DNA of 64,000 nt from Paraglaciecola chathamensis S18K6 (GTDB lineage Bacteria; Pseudomonadota; Gammaproteobacteria; Enterobacterales; Alteromonadaceae). The notes under the pieces are model-generated. The model saw only the letters and a list, made by a program, of their open reading frames with translations. It had not been told where the DNA came from and made no database searches. Shown one piece after another: positions 1-10,196 of this stretch (positions are counted from its first letter, which is position 1; the number at the start of each line of letters is the position of its first letter). The position numbers were made by a program, and so were the translations under genes. Location: NCBI GenBank assembly GCA_000314955.1, contig BAEM01000043.1:124001-188000 (forward strand). The letters are read 5' to 3'.

Positions 1-1192
1 CTTTATCACGAAAGATGTGCCGTCTTATTCTCGCGTTATTTCAAGCATTGAGTACGCTGGCGAGACCTATGGCCTGTGGCAAAAAGTACCGCAAATTACC
101 TCAGGCCCCATGTTTTTGACCCAGCAATTAACACTTGATTGGGCCGTACGAGATTTCACTCTCACCTTTAGCAATCCATATTTCGGTTTAGTGACGCCTG
201 AGGCTAAAAATATAGATTATCGCACACCGAATTTAAGCTTGAGCCGACTAGCAAATGGGCAATTCACTGTCCCTTTATCCACCAAGACTGATGACGTGCT
301 TAGCGTCGTCAAGAAAGGCCATCCTTTACTTTCTCCTATCGCCTATTTCGGCTACCTAATCTTAGTTTCGCTACTCATCTTTATTATACTCAAATGGCTG
401 TACGATCGGCGCTATACACGTATGCTGGTAAATAAAAACCGCATGATTTCTGAACAACATAGTCAGATCAAACAACACCTATCCTTTAAGGAAAACCTGT
501 ACTTACAAATCCAACACAGTTTTAAATCTCCTATATTTGCCAGTATTGGTTTATCTAAACAAATAGACAAACGTTTGCAGCACAGCAACCTACTCACTCA
601 TAGCGACATTGATAGCCTTAAACGTAAAAACCATAAGTTGCAAAGCGCCCTTAGCGATACCTCTGAGTTGATTGATGAGCTTTTACAATTAAGTAAACAA
701 GGCTACCAAGCACCAGTATTTACGTTGCAAGCAATACGCTCAACGATACTTAAAACCGTTGAGTTATTGCAACCTGTCGCCCATGACACTGATGTTTCTA
801 TTAAGGTGAAAATAGCCCCCTCCATTCACAACGAATTAAACCTACTCGCCCCAGAAAAAGCCTTGTTTTTGATCCTAGAAAACCTGCTCAGCAATGCCAT
901 CAAGTTTTCAGAACAAGGTGGTGTGGTCAATGTATTTGCTGAATTACACGGCGCACAGTTGCAGGTCAATATTCGAGATAGAGGATGTGGATTTGATGAG
1001 CAAGATTTAGAGAAGATTTTTCAGTTGCATTATCGCTCTAATAGCAACTCATACAAAAGTAGGGGGTCCGGTGTGGGCTTAACCAATGTAAAGTCGTTGC
1101 TCGATATCCTTAATGGCAGCATTGATTTTGTCACTAAAAACAACAACAAAGGCACAAATGTTTGGATTAAAATACCCCTTAGCGAGACGTGA
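1..1192 (+). CDS. Sensor histidine kinase, 5' end outside the window
   Basis: The reading frame is open from base 2, so the GTG at 17 is probably internal and the N-terminal sensor part lies outside. Counting from that GTG, about residues 30-100 form a beta-rich extracytoplasmic piece (possibly a Y_Y_Y-type domain, not certain). Residues 107-127 are a membrane segment. H167 in HSFKSPI is the likely phosphoacceptor. The C-terminal ATPase domain shows an N box (ENLLSNAIKF), a G1 box (DRGCGF) and a G2 box (GSGVGL). It should autophosphorylate and pass phosphate to the response regulator 56 bp downstream. The ligand cannot be read from what is present. Confidence 0.85.
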   Translation, partial: FITKDVPSYSRVISSIEYAGETYGLWQKVPQITSGPMFLTQQLTLDWAVRDFTLTFSNPYFGLVTPEAKNIDYRTPNLSLSRLANGQFTVPLSTKTDDVLSVVKKGHPLLSPIAYFGYLILVSLLIFIILKWLYDRRYTRMLVNKNRMISEQHSQIKQHLSFKENLYLQIQHSFKSPIFASIGLSKQIDKRLQHSNLLTHSDIDSLKRKNHKLQSALSDTSELIDELLQLSKQGYQAPVFTLQAIRSTILKTVELLQPVAHDTDVSIKVKIAPSIHNELNLLAPEKALFLILENLLSNAIKFSEQGGVVNVFAELHGAQLQVNIRDRGCGFDEQDLEKIFQLHYRSNSNSYKSRGSGVGLTNVKSLLDILNGSIDFVTKNNNKGTNVWIKIPLSET

Positions 1193-1248
1193 ACTAACTA
1201 GGTTATTGATGAACGTTTCCCAACCATTTTTCAACACTGTTTGTAACG

Positions 1249-2040
1249 ATGTTAATTGATCACTATTTCGCAGAACTAGATACGCTAACGGAAAACACCC
1301 GAAAAGTGATGATCATTGACGACGACAGCTCAATGACTGACTACCTAGAAGAGTTATGCTTGGATCTAAAGGTAGAACCTTTTGTTTATCATGAAGCACT
1401 CGTTGCACTTGATAATATCTCGCTGGTCAATCCATCTCTAATTATCGTAGATTGGTTAATGCAGCCGATGAATGGCCTGAACTTCATGCGCGCTGTGCGA
1501 AGAAAACATTCTAAAACCGTATTTATGTTGTTTTTAACCGGTTCAGCGCAAAATGACACCCATAAAAAAGCGCTGCAGCACGGGGCGACTGTATTCTTAG
1601 AGAAAGCAGAGCGCTATAGCGACATTCTAGAAGAACAAATAAAAACGCTTCTTTCAGCCAGCCCCAGTATGACACAGAGCGAACAAGCCCATTTGAGTGC
1701 GCTGGCCATGAACGATAAGGAGTTAGCGGTTTTACTGGATTTTCATCAAGCGGCGCAAAAGCGTATTAAATCTGGCGACAAGCTAAAAGACATATACGCG
1801 TTGATGACTCAACCAAAAAGTAAACTGTATCCACTGCTTAACAAATACTTTCAGTTATCTAGCCAAGAATACATTATCAGTTATCGACTCTATTTAGCGT
1901 CTAAACTATTACGCCAATTGCCGTCAACACAAGACGTATCAGATGCACTGGGATACTCTAACTCAGCCAATTTTAGTAATGCATTTAAAGCGAAATACAC
2001 CGCTCCCCCTTTAAAATTTATTAAAACCCTAAGCAAATAA
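1249..2040 (+). CDS. Response regulator, REC plus AraC-type HTH
   Basis: Residues 18-135 form a receiver domain with an acidic pocket (DDD at 24-26), phosphoacceptor D68 in VDWL, T97 in FLTG and K119. The C-terminal ~100 residues resemble an AraC/XylS DNA-binding domain: SYRLYLASKLL, then DVSDALGYSNSANFSNAFKAKY. It follows the kinase on the same strand and is presumably its partner, acting as a DNA-binding transcription regulator. No strong Shine-Dalgarno sequence precedes the ATG. The target genes are not evident. Confidence 0.88.
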   Translation: MLIDHYFAELDTLTENTRKVMIIDDDSSMTDYLEELCLDLKVEPFVYHEALVALDNISLVNPSLIIVDWLMQPMNGLNFMRAVRRKHSKTVFMLFLTGSAQNDTHKKALQHGATVFLEKAERYSDILEEQIKTLLSASPSMTQSEQAHLSALAMNDKELAVLLDFHQAAQKRIKSGDKLKDIYALMTQPKSKLYPLLNKYFQLSSQEYIISYRLYLASKLLRQLPSTQDVSDALGYSNSANFSNAFKAKYTAPPLKFIKTLSK

Positions 2041-2044
2041 AACG

Positions 2045-2080
2045 AAAAAGCCTCGCTTAATAAGCGAGGCTTTGATTTTT
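2045..2080. terminator. Intrinsic terminator, probably bidirectional
   Basis: A 13-bp perfect stem (AAAGCCTCGCTTA / TAAGCGAGGCTTT, 2047-2059 and 2061-2073) carries A-rich and T-rich flanks. It starts 5 bp after the response regulator stop and also faces the end of amtB, so it may serve both converging units. Confidence 0.85.
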
Positions 2081-2164
2081 ACTTCACACTCTAGAAAGAA
2101 TGCAGGGTGGGTACTATTATTATTGTTTGCCCACCATGTGTGTTTTGTTTATCTGAACGCGTGA

Positions 2165-3433
2165 TTAACGACCGGTCGTGAAGTCTGGGTAAGCTTCTAA
2201 ACCACATTCGCTAATATCAACACCTTCAAATTCTTCTTCTTCAGAGACTCTGATACCCATTACCGCTTTCAGGATTGCCCATACTATCAAGCTAGCAAAG
2301 AACACCCATACAAAGATGGTAAGTGCACCGACGAATTGACCTAGGTACGTTGCGCCGTCGTTTGTTGCAGGTACAACCATTACACCGAAGAAACCAACTA
2401 CGCCGTGAACCGAGATAGCGCCCACTGGATCATCAATTTTCAGTTTATCTAAGCTAATGATTGAGAATACAACAATAATACCACCGATTGCGCCGATAAT
2501 CGTTGCACCTAACGCTGAAGGTGTAGAAGGTTCAGCGGTAATCGCTACCAAGCCTGCCAACGCACCGTTAAGGACCATGGTTAAGTCAGCTTTCTTAAAT
2601 AATATTTTGGCCAAGATTAAAGCAGCAACTGCACCACCTGCTGCCGCAGCGTTCGTATTCAAAAATACCATGGCCACTGAGTTAGCATTCGCGATATCAC
2701 CTAGCTTCAAAACTGAACCGCCGTTAAAGCCAAACCAACCCATCCATAAAATGAATGTACCTAATGTCGCCATTGGTAAGTTAGCGCCTGGAATAGCGTT
2801 CACTTTGCCATCCGCGGTGTATTTACCTTTACGAGCACCAAGTAGCAATACGCCCGCAAGCGCTGCAGCGGCACCAGCCATATGTACGATACCTGAACCA
2901 GCAAAATCAGAGAATCCGAAGTCGTCGCCTAAGCTGTACATTCCGAAAACAGAGTTGCCGCCCCATGTCCAACCGCCTTCCATAGGATAGATAAAAGCAG
3001 TCATCACAACAGCAAAAGCAAGGAAAGCCCAAAGCTTCATGCGCTCAGCCACTGCGCCAGATACGATTGACATAGCGGTTGCAACAAATACTACTTGGAA
3101 GAAGAAATCTGATGCACCTGAGTAAATTGAGCCACCTTCAAAACCATCTTCACGACCAGCGAATTCGCCTAATGTTTCTGTTACATCAACACTTTCGATG
3201 CCAGTTAAGAAGTAGTCGCCACCGTACATGATGGCGTAACCGCACACTAGGTACATAAGGCAAGAGATCGCAAACAAAGCGATGTTTTTAGTCAGTATTT
3301 CAGTGGTGTTTTTTGAGCGGACTAGGCCTGCTTCTAACATTGAGAAGCCGGCGGCCATCCACATAACGAGTGCGCCACACACTAGGAAATAAAACGTATC
3401 CATAGCGTATTGTAGGTGAAATGCTTGTTCCAT
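2165..3433 (-). CDS. amtB: Ammonium transporter AmtB
   Basis: This 422-residue polytopic inner-membrane protein of the Amt/Rh family conducts ammonium/ammonia. The N-terminal helix MWMAAGFSMLEAGLVRSKNT is typical of the family. The two histidines of the conduction pore are visible in GIVHMAGAAAAL and AISVHGVVGFFG. The length is that of a normal AmtB. It sits 20 bp downstream of glnK in the usual glnK-amtB order, so GlnK is expected to bind and close it when nitrogen is sufficient. Expression should follow the glnK promoter. Confidence 0.97.
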   Translation of the reverse strand: MEQAFHLQYAMDTFYFLVCGALVMWMAAGFSMLEAGLVRSKNTTEILTKNIALFAISCLMYLVCGYAIMYGGDYFLTGIESVDVTETLGEFAGREDGFEGGSIYSGASDFFFQVVFVATAMSIVSGAVAERMKLWAFLAFAVVMTAFIYPMEGGWTWGGNSVFGMYSLGDDFGFSDFAGSGIVHMAGAAAALAGVLLLGARKGKYTADGKVNAIPGANLPMATLGTFILWMGWFGFNGGSVLKLGDIANANSVAMVFLNTNAAAAGGAVAALILAKILFKKADLTMVLNGALAGLVAITAEPSTPSALGATIIGAIGGIIVVFSIISLDKLKIDDPVGAISVHGVVGFFGVMVVPATNDGATYLGQFVGALTIFVWVFFASLIVWAILKAVMGIRVSEEEEFEGVDISECGLEAYPDFTTGR

Positions 3434-3453
3434 TATTATTATCCTCTGTATCT

Positions 3454-3867
<414 letters not shown>

Positions 3868-3924
3868 TTATTTAATAAAAATCAGATAGTTACAATAAAA
3901 AAGCGGACTTTAGTTGATATGCAG

Positions 3925-3941
3925 CGCACAATATTGGTTCA
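3925..3941. promoter_or_regulatory. NtrC-like binding site 1
   Basis: CGCACAATATTGGTTCA matches the 17-bp NtrC dyad (TGCACYA-N3-TRGTGCA) with about three mismatches and closely resembles one of the E. coli glnA enhancer sites. It lies about 98 bp upstream of the inferred sigma-54 start. Confidence 0.5.
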
Positions 3942-3953
3942 ATTTTGGACAAT

Positions 3954-3970
3954 TGCACCTAATTAGCGCA
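3954..3970. promoter_or_regulatory. NtrC-like binding site 2
   Basis: TGCACCTAATTAGCGCA matches the NtrC dyad with two mismatches. Its centre is 29 bp (about three helical turns) from site 1, similar to the paired enhancer arrangement at E. coli glnA. Confidence 0.55.
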
Positions 3971-4213
3971 CGAGGTGGAGAGTAAATTTTGTATCATCTC
4001 GTTTCAGAGAGTATTTGCCATCAAATAGATGTCAATAAAGCGCGTTTTTTAGTTTGAAGGACTGCCTAAAAGCCAGCAAAAGCATAGCGAAGCGAACAAC
4101 CTTAGGCTTGAAGGATAAAAAATAGCGAGGTGCGCTTCATCTTTACACTACCTTTACATTCAAAGCGCTGAACTTATCGGTTCATCTGTTACTCTACTCT
4201 GTTTTACTGCCTT

Positions 4214-5077
4214 ATGCCCATTAAGGATCGCGTGCTTACAACAGAACACTACCCAATGAAAGTGGATTTCAGCCCTAGCCTGCCACCCAGACCCAAACCG
4301 AAAACGGGTACATTATGGATAATTTTAGCGTCTGTGCTGTTGCATCTAGGCATTCTTTTTCTTGTTGCCCAAACGCCACATGAAATCCCCAACTTCGATA
4401 CGTCAAAAGATGGCGAAGTGAAAATAAAACCAATTACCGCACGGTTGATCTTTCCGCCTATTGAGGTGCCTGCTGAAGTTGAATCAACACCTGTTGACAG
4501 CCTTGAGCCGATAGACAGCCCTGAGCCTATGGACAGCCCTGAGCCAATAAACAGCCCTGAGCCAGTTGTAGCTCCTGAACCGGAGCCAGAAGCCGTTGCC
4601 GAAACCGTTCCAGAACCCCCAAACACCGAGGTAGCGCAGCCAAAAACAGAAAGTGAAGCCAGTTTTATGCAGCAAGACCCTTTAGCACCGCCTGAAAGCA
4701 GCAAGAAACCGACGCTCGCAGAAGGGCAAGAACAAACCATTGCAGATAAGGTAAAAGGCCAGCTGCACAACAGCACGCAGCAATCGATCGCTGAGTTAGC
4801 AGCAGAAGAGGCAGCACGCTATCGACGCGAGCAAACCTCTCCTAGTTTGTTAGACAAACCTGAGCTCAGTCAATTGACTGAGGACGAAAAGCTAGAAAAA
4901 GAAAATGAAATACTGGCAGATTGTTCTAGCTACACCAATAAAGGTGTAGCCATATTGGCTGGCTTAACCGGCGGAAATATCAAATGTACCACCACCAATG
5001 GTGCAGAATCTTTCATTCAAGACAGGCTAAATAAATCAGCCCACCTTCCTGCAATGAAAGATAAAAAAGACAAGTAA
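4214..5077 (+). CDS. Pro/Glu-rich membrane-anchored protein, TonB/TolA-like N-terminus
   Basis: The 287-residue product has a cytoplasmic N-terminus, one membrane helix near residues 35-53 (TLWIILASVLLHLGILFLVA) and a Pro/Glu-rich region of about 100 residues. That region includes four 6-residue repeats of the form [D/N]S[P/L]EP[I/M/V]. A charged, probably helical segment follows, then a small C-terminal region with two cysteines. The layout resembles the anchor and periplasm-spanning linker of TonB or TolA, but I see no TonB C-terminal domain, so the function is unknown. The ATG at 4256 (MKVDF) is an alternative start. It converges on mrcB with a 12-bp gap. Confidence 0.7.
   Translation: MPIKDRVLTTEHYPMKVDFSPSLPPRPKPKTGTLWIILASVLLHLGILFLVAQTPHEIPNFDTSKDGEVKIKPITARLIFPPIEVPAEVESTPVDSLEPIDSPEPMDSPEPINSPEPVVAPEPEPEAVAETVPEPPNTEVAQPKTESEASFMQQDPLAPPESSKKPTLAEGQEQTIADKVKGQLHNSTQQSIAELAAEEAARYRREQTSPSLLDKPELSQLTEDEKLEKENEILADCSSYTNKGVAILAGLTGGNIKCTTTNGAESFIQDRLNKSAHLPAMKDKKDK
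4496..4567 (+). repeat. Four 18-bp in-frame tandem repeats
   Basis: Four consecutive 18-bp units (4496, 4514, 4532, 4550) encode DSLEPI, DSPEPM, DSPEPI and NSPEPV. Units differ by a few bases. Being a multiple of three, copy-number change would lengthen or shorten the Pro-Glu linker without a frameshift. Confidence 0.9.
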
Positions 5078-5089
5078 TTTACTCATCCA

Positions 5090-7414
5090 TTAGTTACCAA
5101 ATAAACGTTCCCAAAGTGACTTTTTGAGCGGCCCGCGTACTTCCCCGTTACATGTTTTCGGTACGGGGGGCAGCGCATCTAAAATGGCCGGTACACTGAT
5201 AGTGTTAGCACACCCTGGGCGACTAAGCGCTCCACTTTCTTCATCGAAATGTGCTATGCCAAGGCCTTTAGGGTAACGCCTAACAAGTGACTTAGGTTGC
5301 TGCAGCTTTTGATAACCTACGAATAACTGCATGGCTCCCGTTGCGCCACTTAAATTAATCGGCTCGTTGTTGTCCTTACCCATCCAAGTAGTCACCAAGA
5401 TGTTATTGTCAAAGCCGCTGAACCAGCTGTCACGATAGTCATCAGTGGTGCCAGTTTTACCCGCCATATTGATGTCGCCGAACGTCTTTCTTATTTGTTT
5501 GGCTGTTCCCTCGCGCGTCACTTTATGAAGTGCATAGTTTAATAAGTAAGTCGCTTTTAAATCCGCTCTTTGCTCGCCTCTGGCACTAAACTTCCACAAT
5601 GGCTTATCTTTAGGAGATAGAACCGCAGTAACTGCATGTAAAGGTATATAGCGCCCGTTATTGGCAATCGTTTGATACATTTGGTTGACTTGCATTGGCG
5701 AGAAATTTACTGCGCCTAATGTCATAGCAGGGTAAATATCAATAGGCTCATTCACGCCCAAGCGCCTGATCGTTGAGGCTATATCATCTAAACCGACTTC
5801 CATGCCCAGATTTACTGTCGGCACATTCAGTGATTGAGTTAGGGCGTCGACCAACGTCACTTGGCCACGGAATTTTTTGTCCGCATTCTTTGGCTCCCAC
5901 ATTTTACCGTAGGTGCTTTTAAGCTTAATAGCCTCGTCAGTAAGGGGTTTCGCTAAGTTATATTGTGCAGCGCGTTCCAATGCTGTTAAGTAGATCGTCG
6001 GCTTAATTAATGAGCCAATGGCACGCTTAGCATCTAAAGCACGATTGAAGCCTTGATACTGAGGATTTGCATCGCCAACAATAGAGCGCACTTCACCACT
6101 TTTGATATCAGTGACGACCATAGCGGATTGTAACTGAGTTAATTTCATGCGCTTCTGCTGCGCGGCGACTCCAGCGATCACCGCTTCTTCTGCTTTACGC
6201 TGCGCAACCGAGTCTAAAGTGGTAAACACTTTCAAGCCTGACTCCCGCATGTTTGGATCAGCTAACACTGTTTTAAGCTCTCTGCGTACTAAGTTCATAA
6301 ACGCAGGATGTTTACCTGACTTTAAGCTTGCCCCTGACGCTAAGTTCAAAGGTTGATTAATTGCGTACTCGTATTCACTTCGCTGTAGCTCATTGTTTTC
6401 AAAAAGAATACGCAGTACCAGATTTCTGCGCTCCGTGACGCGCTCAGGGTGACGGCGAGGATTATAGTAAGACGGTCCTTTGATGATCCCCACTAACGTG
6501 GCAATCTCAGACACGTTCAGTTCAGCTATTGGCCGGTCAAAGTAAAATAAGCTCGCTAAGCCAAACCCATGTACCCCAGTATTACCATTTTGGCCGAGAA
6601 AAACCTCGTTTAAATACGCTTCAATAATTTCATCTTTGCTGTAACGCGCATCGATGATCAGCGCCATTAGCGCTTCTTTCGCTTTGCGTACGAGTGACTT
6701 TTCATTGGTTAAAAACAGATTTTTCACTAATTGTTGCGTCAAGGTGCTGCCACCTTGAACAGCGCGCCCGGCGGATACATTGGCAATAAGCGCGCGTAAA
6801 ATCGACAAGGGTGCAATACCGTAATGCTGGTAAAAGTCCTTGTCTTCAACCAATACTAAGGCTTTGATCAAAGACGGGGGTACACCTTTTAAATTAACCA
6901 ACATGCGGTCTTCTCGGCCACTGCTCATCAAGCGGGTAACCAGCCAAGGCTCTAGGTATATTTCATCCAGCGCTCGGTTATTTTTTAGGTTTCGTAAGCT
7001 ACTGATGCGGCCATTGGCCAAAGTGATGTCCACTGAAATTTCAGACTCTTGTCCGTGGGGGAAATGAAAAGCCCTGCGCTGAATACGTACCCCCGTTGCT
7101 TTTAATTGATACTCCCCCGTATCGTCAGCATGGCGTACTTTTCGATACCCCAGCAACTCTAGCTCTTCGACTATTTCCTTTATAGTGATTTCTTGCTTGA
7201 GTTCTAAATGCATTGGCCGAGCAAAAATTTGTGCGGGTACTTGCCACTTATTGCCACTAAATTGCTTTACAATTTGTGCGTCTAAATATACTCCGTAGGC
7301 GGCGATAACTGCTGCAATAATAATGAGTAGTCGCCACCAATGGCGCATTAGCCAACGAAATGGATTTAATTTACTTGGCAAAGAAGGCTGTTTTTTTTGG
7401 GGCTTTTTCGGCAT
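5090..7414 (-). CDS. mrcB: Penicillin-binding protein 1B
   Basis: This 774-residue class A PBP polymerises and crosslinks peptidoglycan at the inner membrane. It has a short basic cytoplasmic tail, a membrane helix at about 27-47 and a UB2H-like region at about 60-150 (PMHLELKQEITIKEIVEELELLGYRKV), where the LpoB-type activator binds in E. coli. A GT51 glycosyltransferase follows, with catalytic E190 in VEDKDF and GGSTLTQQLVKN. The transpeptidase domain shows the nucleophile motif SLIK, SLN (QSLNVPT) and KTGTT. The UB2H region separates it from PBP1A. It is transcribed alone. Confidence 0.96.
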   Translation of the reverse strand: MPKKPQKKQPSLPSKLNPFRWLMRHWWRLLIIIAAVIAAYGVYLDAQIVKQFSGNKWQVPAQIFARPMHLELKQEITIKEIVEELELLGYRKVRHADDTGEYQLKATGVRIQRRAFHFPHGQESEISVDITLANGRISSLRNLKNNRALDEIYLEPWLVTRLMSSGREDRMLVNLKGVPPSLIKALVLVEDKDFYQHYGIAPLSILRALIANVSAGRAVQGGSTLTQQLVKNLFLTNEKSLVRKAKEALMALIIDARYSKDEIIEAYLNEVFLGQNGNTGVHGFGLASLFYFDRPIAELNVSEIATLVGIIKGPSYYNPRRHPERVTERRNLVLRILFENNELQRSEYEYAINQPLNLASGASLKSGKHPAFMNLVRRELKTVLADPNMRESGLKVFTTLDSVAQRKAEEAVIAGVAAQQKRMKLTQLQSAMVVTDIKSGEVRSIVGDANPQYQGFNRALDAKRAIGSLIKPTIYLTALERAAQYNLAKPLTDEAIKLKSTYGKMWEPKNADKKFRGQVTLVDALTQSLNVPTVNLGMEVGLDDIASTIRRLGVNEPIDIYPAMTLGAVNFSPMQVNQMYQTIANNGRYIPLHAVTAVLSPKDKPLWKFSARGEQRADLKATYLLNYALHKVTREGTAKQIRKTFGDINMAGKTGTTDDYRDSWFSGFDNNILVTTWMGKDNNEPINLSGATGAMQLFVGYQKLQQPKSLVRRYPKGLGIAHFDEESGALSRPGCANTISVPAILDALPPVPKTCNGEVRGPLKKSLWERLFGN

Positions 7415-7465
7415 TTATTGAATACTGTGTCAAAGGGGAGATTTCTTTGTTCTATTGTGACATAT

Positions 7466-7487
7466 CCTACCTGTTAATACAGGTAGG
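7466..7487. other. Perfect 9-bp inverted repeat between hrpB and mrcB
   Basis: CCTACCTGT and ACAGGTAGG are separated by four bases. No T-run follows on either strand, so it is not a canonical terminator. It lies 52 bp upstream of the mrcB start and could be an operator or a weak RNA hairpin at the end of the hrpB transcript. Confidence 0.5.
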
Positions 7488-7615
7488 CCTGAAGTAAATA
7501 ACCGTACCAAAGGTGTATTTTTGTGTATTAAAACCGCTGCAGCGCGAGCAAATCTAACGCTATAGTGCCATTTACTATTACCCCAACCACGACTTATTTT
7601 TACCACAAAGTGCGC

Positions 7616-10081
7616 TCAGCCTGACGCTAAACGGCGCTTGTTTGTTTTGGTCGTAGCGGGGGCTGTTGCAGGATCATCAGGCCAGAAATGCTTTTGATAA
7701 CGGCCTTTCATTTCTTTTTGCACTTCTTTGTAGCTACCTTGCCAAAACCCGGCTAAATCTTGTGTTTGCTGTAGCGGTCGTCCCGCTGGCGAGAGTAAAA
7801 CCATTTGCACTTTTACGTTTCCCCTAGCAACGCTAGGTGTGTCCGTTAATCCATAAACCTCTTGCATTCTGACGGACAAAGACACTCCACCTGTCTCGTC
7901 GTAATGTAGGCGGATACGGCTGTTACTAGGCACGGTAATACTAGTGGGTAATAGCTGATTTAACGCCTGCTGATCGGCATAAGTCAGCTGATTAAGCACC
8001 AGGGAGTAGAAATCGACTTTAGTCAGTTGTTGCCAACTCAATACATCGTGTAGATATGGCATTAGCCATTGCTCTACACTGTTTAGCAAGCCTGCCTCAC
8101 TGGCATCTGGCCATTGCCCATCCGTCAGGTGTTTTTTAGCTAATCGCAAACGATAGATAAGTTGTAGTGCCGCCTCGTTAAATGGCAGCCCCATTATACC
8201 GCGCGCATCAATTTGCTTGTGCCAAAGGGCGATGATTAGTTCACCGCTTGGCTTCGCGCTGGGTGTTTTTTGCATCACAATGCGCCCTAAACGCTGCACA
8301 GTGTGACTTGAAATAGCCGCCCGAGACGTATCCCATTCACATCGAGTTTCAGCAATGATCAGGTGATTGAAATACTGGTCAATTTGCTGACGACTCAAAG
8401 GTTCTGCTAGGGTAATTCTGGCATTTGCTTGGCCGCTATCAGTCAGTAACATGTTACCGACAGCTAGCCAATCCTGTCCGATTAACGGGTCATGCTCCAA
8501 AAGCTGGGCACCAGTACCATTGACCAGTGCGTAACGCGCTGCACCACTTGCCTTGCCAATCCAATGCGGGAAAGCAAAGCCCAGTAACACAGCGGTGTCT
8601 TCCAGTGGCCAGGGTGTTAACTTACATTCTAGTTTTTTATGCCACTGGCGTATCCCGCGCCAAAGTGAATGATTTTTCTGTTGCTGTAACAGCGTTAGGC
8701 GTTCATAACACAAACTACCCGCTTGATTACCCATTGGGTCTTTATCTTCTAGCAGAACCGCTAAAGCGCAAGCTAGACTTTGATGGGCAGGACTCAGTTG
8801 TCGGCTTTTAAGCAACATTGTGCCTATATGAACTTGGCTACCAAGCCTGTGCACCGCCTTGCCATGCAGGCTCACCTGCAAGTTTTCATCAACTATTTGC
8901 AAGCCCATTAATACACTGTGTGCTTGGGTAATCTGCGCTTCGCTGGGCATATCAATAAGGGCAAAGTCGGTGATTTTCGCCCCCCACATACAGGCTTCGA
9001 GCAAAAAGGACGATAAATCGTTGGTCAGTATTTCTGCTTGGTCATGCTCAACAAAGCGCTGATGCTGCTCTTCACTCCATAAACGGTAACACGCTCCCGG
9101 TCCCAAGCGCCCTGCACGGCCCGCTCGTTGCGTGGCTGAGGCCTTAGAAATCATCTGGCTTTGTAACTGGGTTAAGCCCTTATTTAACTGGTAAATTGCT
9201 TTTTTTTGCATGCCACTGTCAACCACCACACTAACGCCCTCTATGGTTAAACTGGTTTCTGCAATATTAGTCGCCAGTATAATTTTCCTACGTCCTTGGG
9301 GGTCTGGCGTTAGGGCCGCCTCTTGCGCCGACATTGCTTGTTGTGAAAACAAACAATGAATTTGGGTGTCTTTCGTCAGCGACTGGGCGAGTGCTCTTTC
9401 ACAACGCCGAATTTCACCTTGGCCGGGCAAAAACACCAAAATATCTCCCTGGTGCTCAGATGCGGCAAATAATGTGAGGCGCGCAGTTTTATCAACGATT
9501 GAACCATTGCTGGTATCAGGCCGATAGTTGGTTTCAATAGGATAACTTCTGCCACTACAAGCAATGGACTCGGCGCTAGGCAAAAGCTCCCTGAGACTTG
9601 AAACGTCAAGCGTGGCTGACATAACCAATAGGCGCAAATCGTCTCGAAGGGCGTCTTTGACTTCTAAGCACAGCGCAAGTGAAAAATCAGCGTGCATACT
9701 ACGCTCATGAAATTCATCAAAAATCACCAAACCAACCTCTGGCAACTCAGGGTCATTTTGTAGCATTCGCGTCAAAATTCCTTCAGTGACAATTTCTAAA
9801 CGCGTGTCTTTACCTACTTTGCTCTCGCCACGAATTCGATAACCCACTGTTTGGCCTACCTCTTCCCCTAATTGCCGCGCTAGAAAATGCGCAATATTGC
9901 GCGCAGCAATTCGCCTAGGCTGTAACATAATCATTTTTTGCTTTACAAAGGCGCTATGCTCCAATAAAGCGAGGGGAACACATGTGGACTTGCCTGCCCC
10001 TGGCGGCGCGACTAAAATAACGTCTCGCTTATGTAGGCTACTATTTAATGAAGGTAGAATCTCTTCGACGGGTAATGACAT
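7616..10081 (-). CDS. hrpB: ATP-dependent helicase HrpB
   Basis: This is a DEAH-box helicase of the HrpB family. Its N-terminus (MSLPVEEILPSL) matches the family, which decides for the ATG at 10081 over the TTG at 10096. Walker A is PPGAGKST near residues 26-33, motif II is DEFH in IFDEFHERS, motif III is MSATLD and motif VI is QRAGRAGR. A helicase-associated region and the HrpB C-terminal domain follow (LSPAGRPLQQTQDLAGFWQGSY, ending in a basic tail). At about 821 residues it is full length. In E. coli its RNA substrate and role remain poorly defined. Confidence 0.95.
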   Translation of the reverse strand: MSLPVEEILPSLNSSLHKRDVILVAPPGAGKSTCVPLALLEHSAFVKQKMIMLQPRRIAARNIAHFLARQLGEEVGQTVGYRIRGESKVGKDTRLEIVTEGILTRMLQNDPELPEVGLVIFDEFHERSMHADFSLALCLEVKDALRDDLRLLVMSATLDVSSLRELLPSAESIACSGRSYPIETNYRPDTSNGSIVDKTARLTLFAASEHQGDILVFLPGQGEIRRCERALAQSLTKDTQIHCLFSQQAMSAQEAALTPDPQGRRKIILATNIAETSLTIEGVSVVVDSGMQKKAIYQLNKGLTQLQSQMISKASATQRAGRAGRLGPGACYRLWSEEQHQRFVEHDQAEILTNDLSSFLLEACMWGAKITDFALIDMPSEAQITQAHSVLMGLQIVDENLQVSLHGKAVHRLGSQVHIGTMLLKSRQLSPAHQSLACALAVLLEDKDPMGNQAGSLCYERLTLLQQQKNHSLWRGIRQWHKKLECKLTPWPLEDTAVLLGFAFPHWIGKASGAARYALVNGTGAQLLEHDPLIGQDWLAVGNMLLTDSGQANARITLAEPLSRQQIDQYFNHLIIAETRCEWDTSRAAISSHTVQRLGRIVMQKTPSAKPSGELIIALWHKQIDARGIMGLPFNEAALQLIYRLRLAKKHLTDGQWPDASEAGLLNSVEQWLMPYLHDVLSWQQLTKVDFYSLVLNQLTYADQQALNQLLPTSITVPSNSRIRLHYDETGGVSLSVRMQEVYGLTDTPSVARGNVKVQMVLLSPAGRPLQQTQDLAGFWQGSYKEVQKEMKGRYQKHFWPDDPATAPATTKTNKRRLASG

Positions 10082-10196
10082 TTTCACAGTGGGCAAGGCT
10101 TTATCTCATACAGGTTATCAACAACGACCCCATAACAAGGTCTGTGATTAGTGTATCCTCTGATGGTGTATTTTTCAGAAATTTCAGGAGTTCTTA

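Noticed and set aside
2106-2135. GGTGGG/CCCACC inverted repeat downstream of amtB
   Set aside because: A short stem with a long loop and no T-run; the nearby stem at 2047-2073 is the better terminator.
2457-2990. 177-codon open frame on the plus strand inside amtB
   Set aside because: It is antisense to the well-conserved amtB coding sequence, has no ribosome-binding site and its product is low-complexity Ala/Pro-rich.
4249-4776. 175-codon minus-strand frame, Gly/Ser-rich
   Set aside because: It is the complement of the Pro/Glu repeat region of the TonB-like gene; repeated sequence keeps several frames open.
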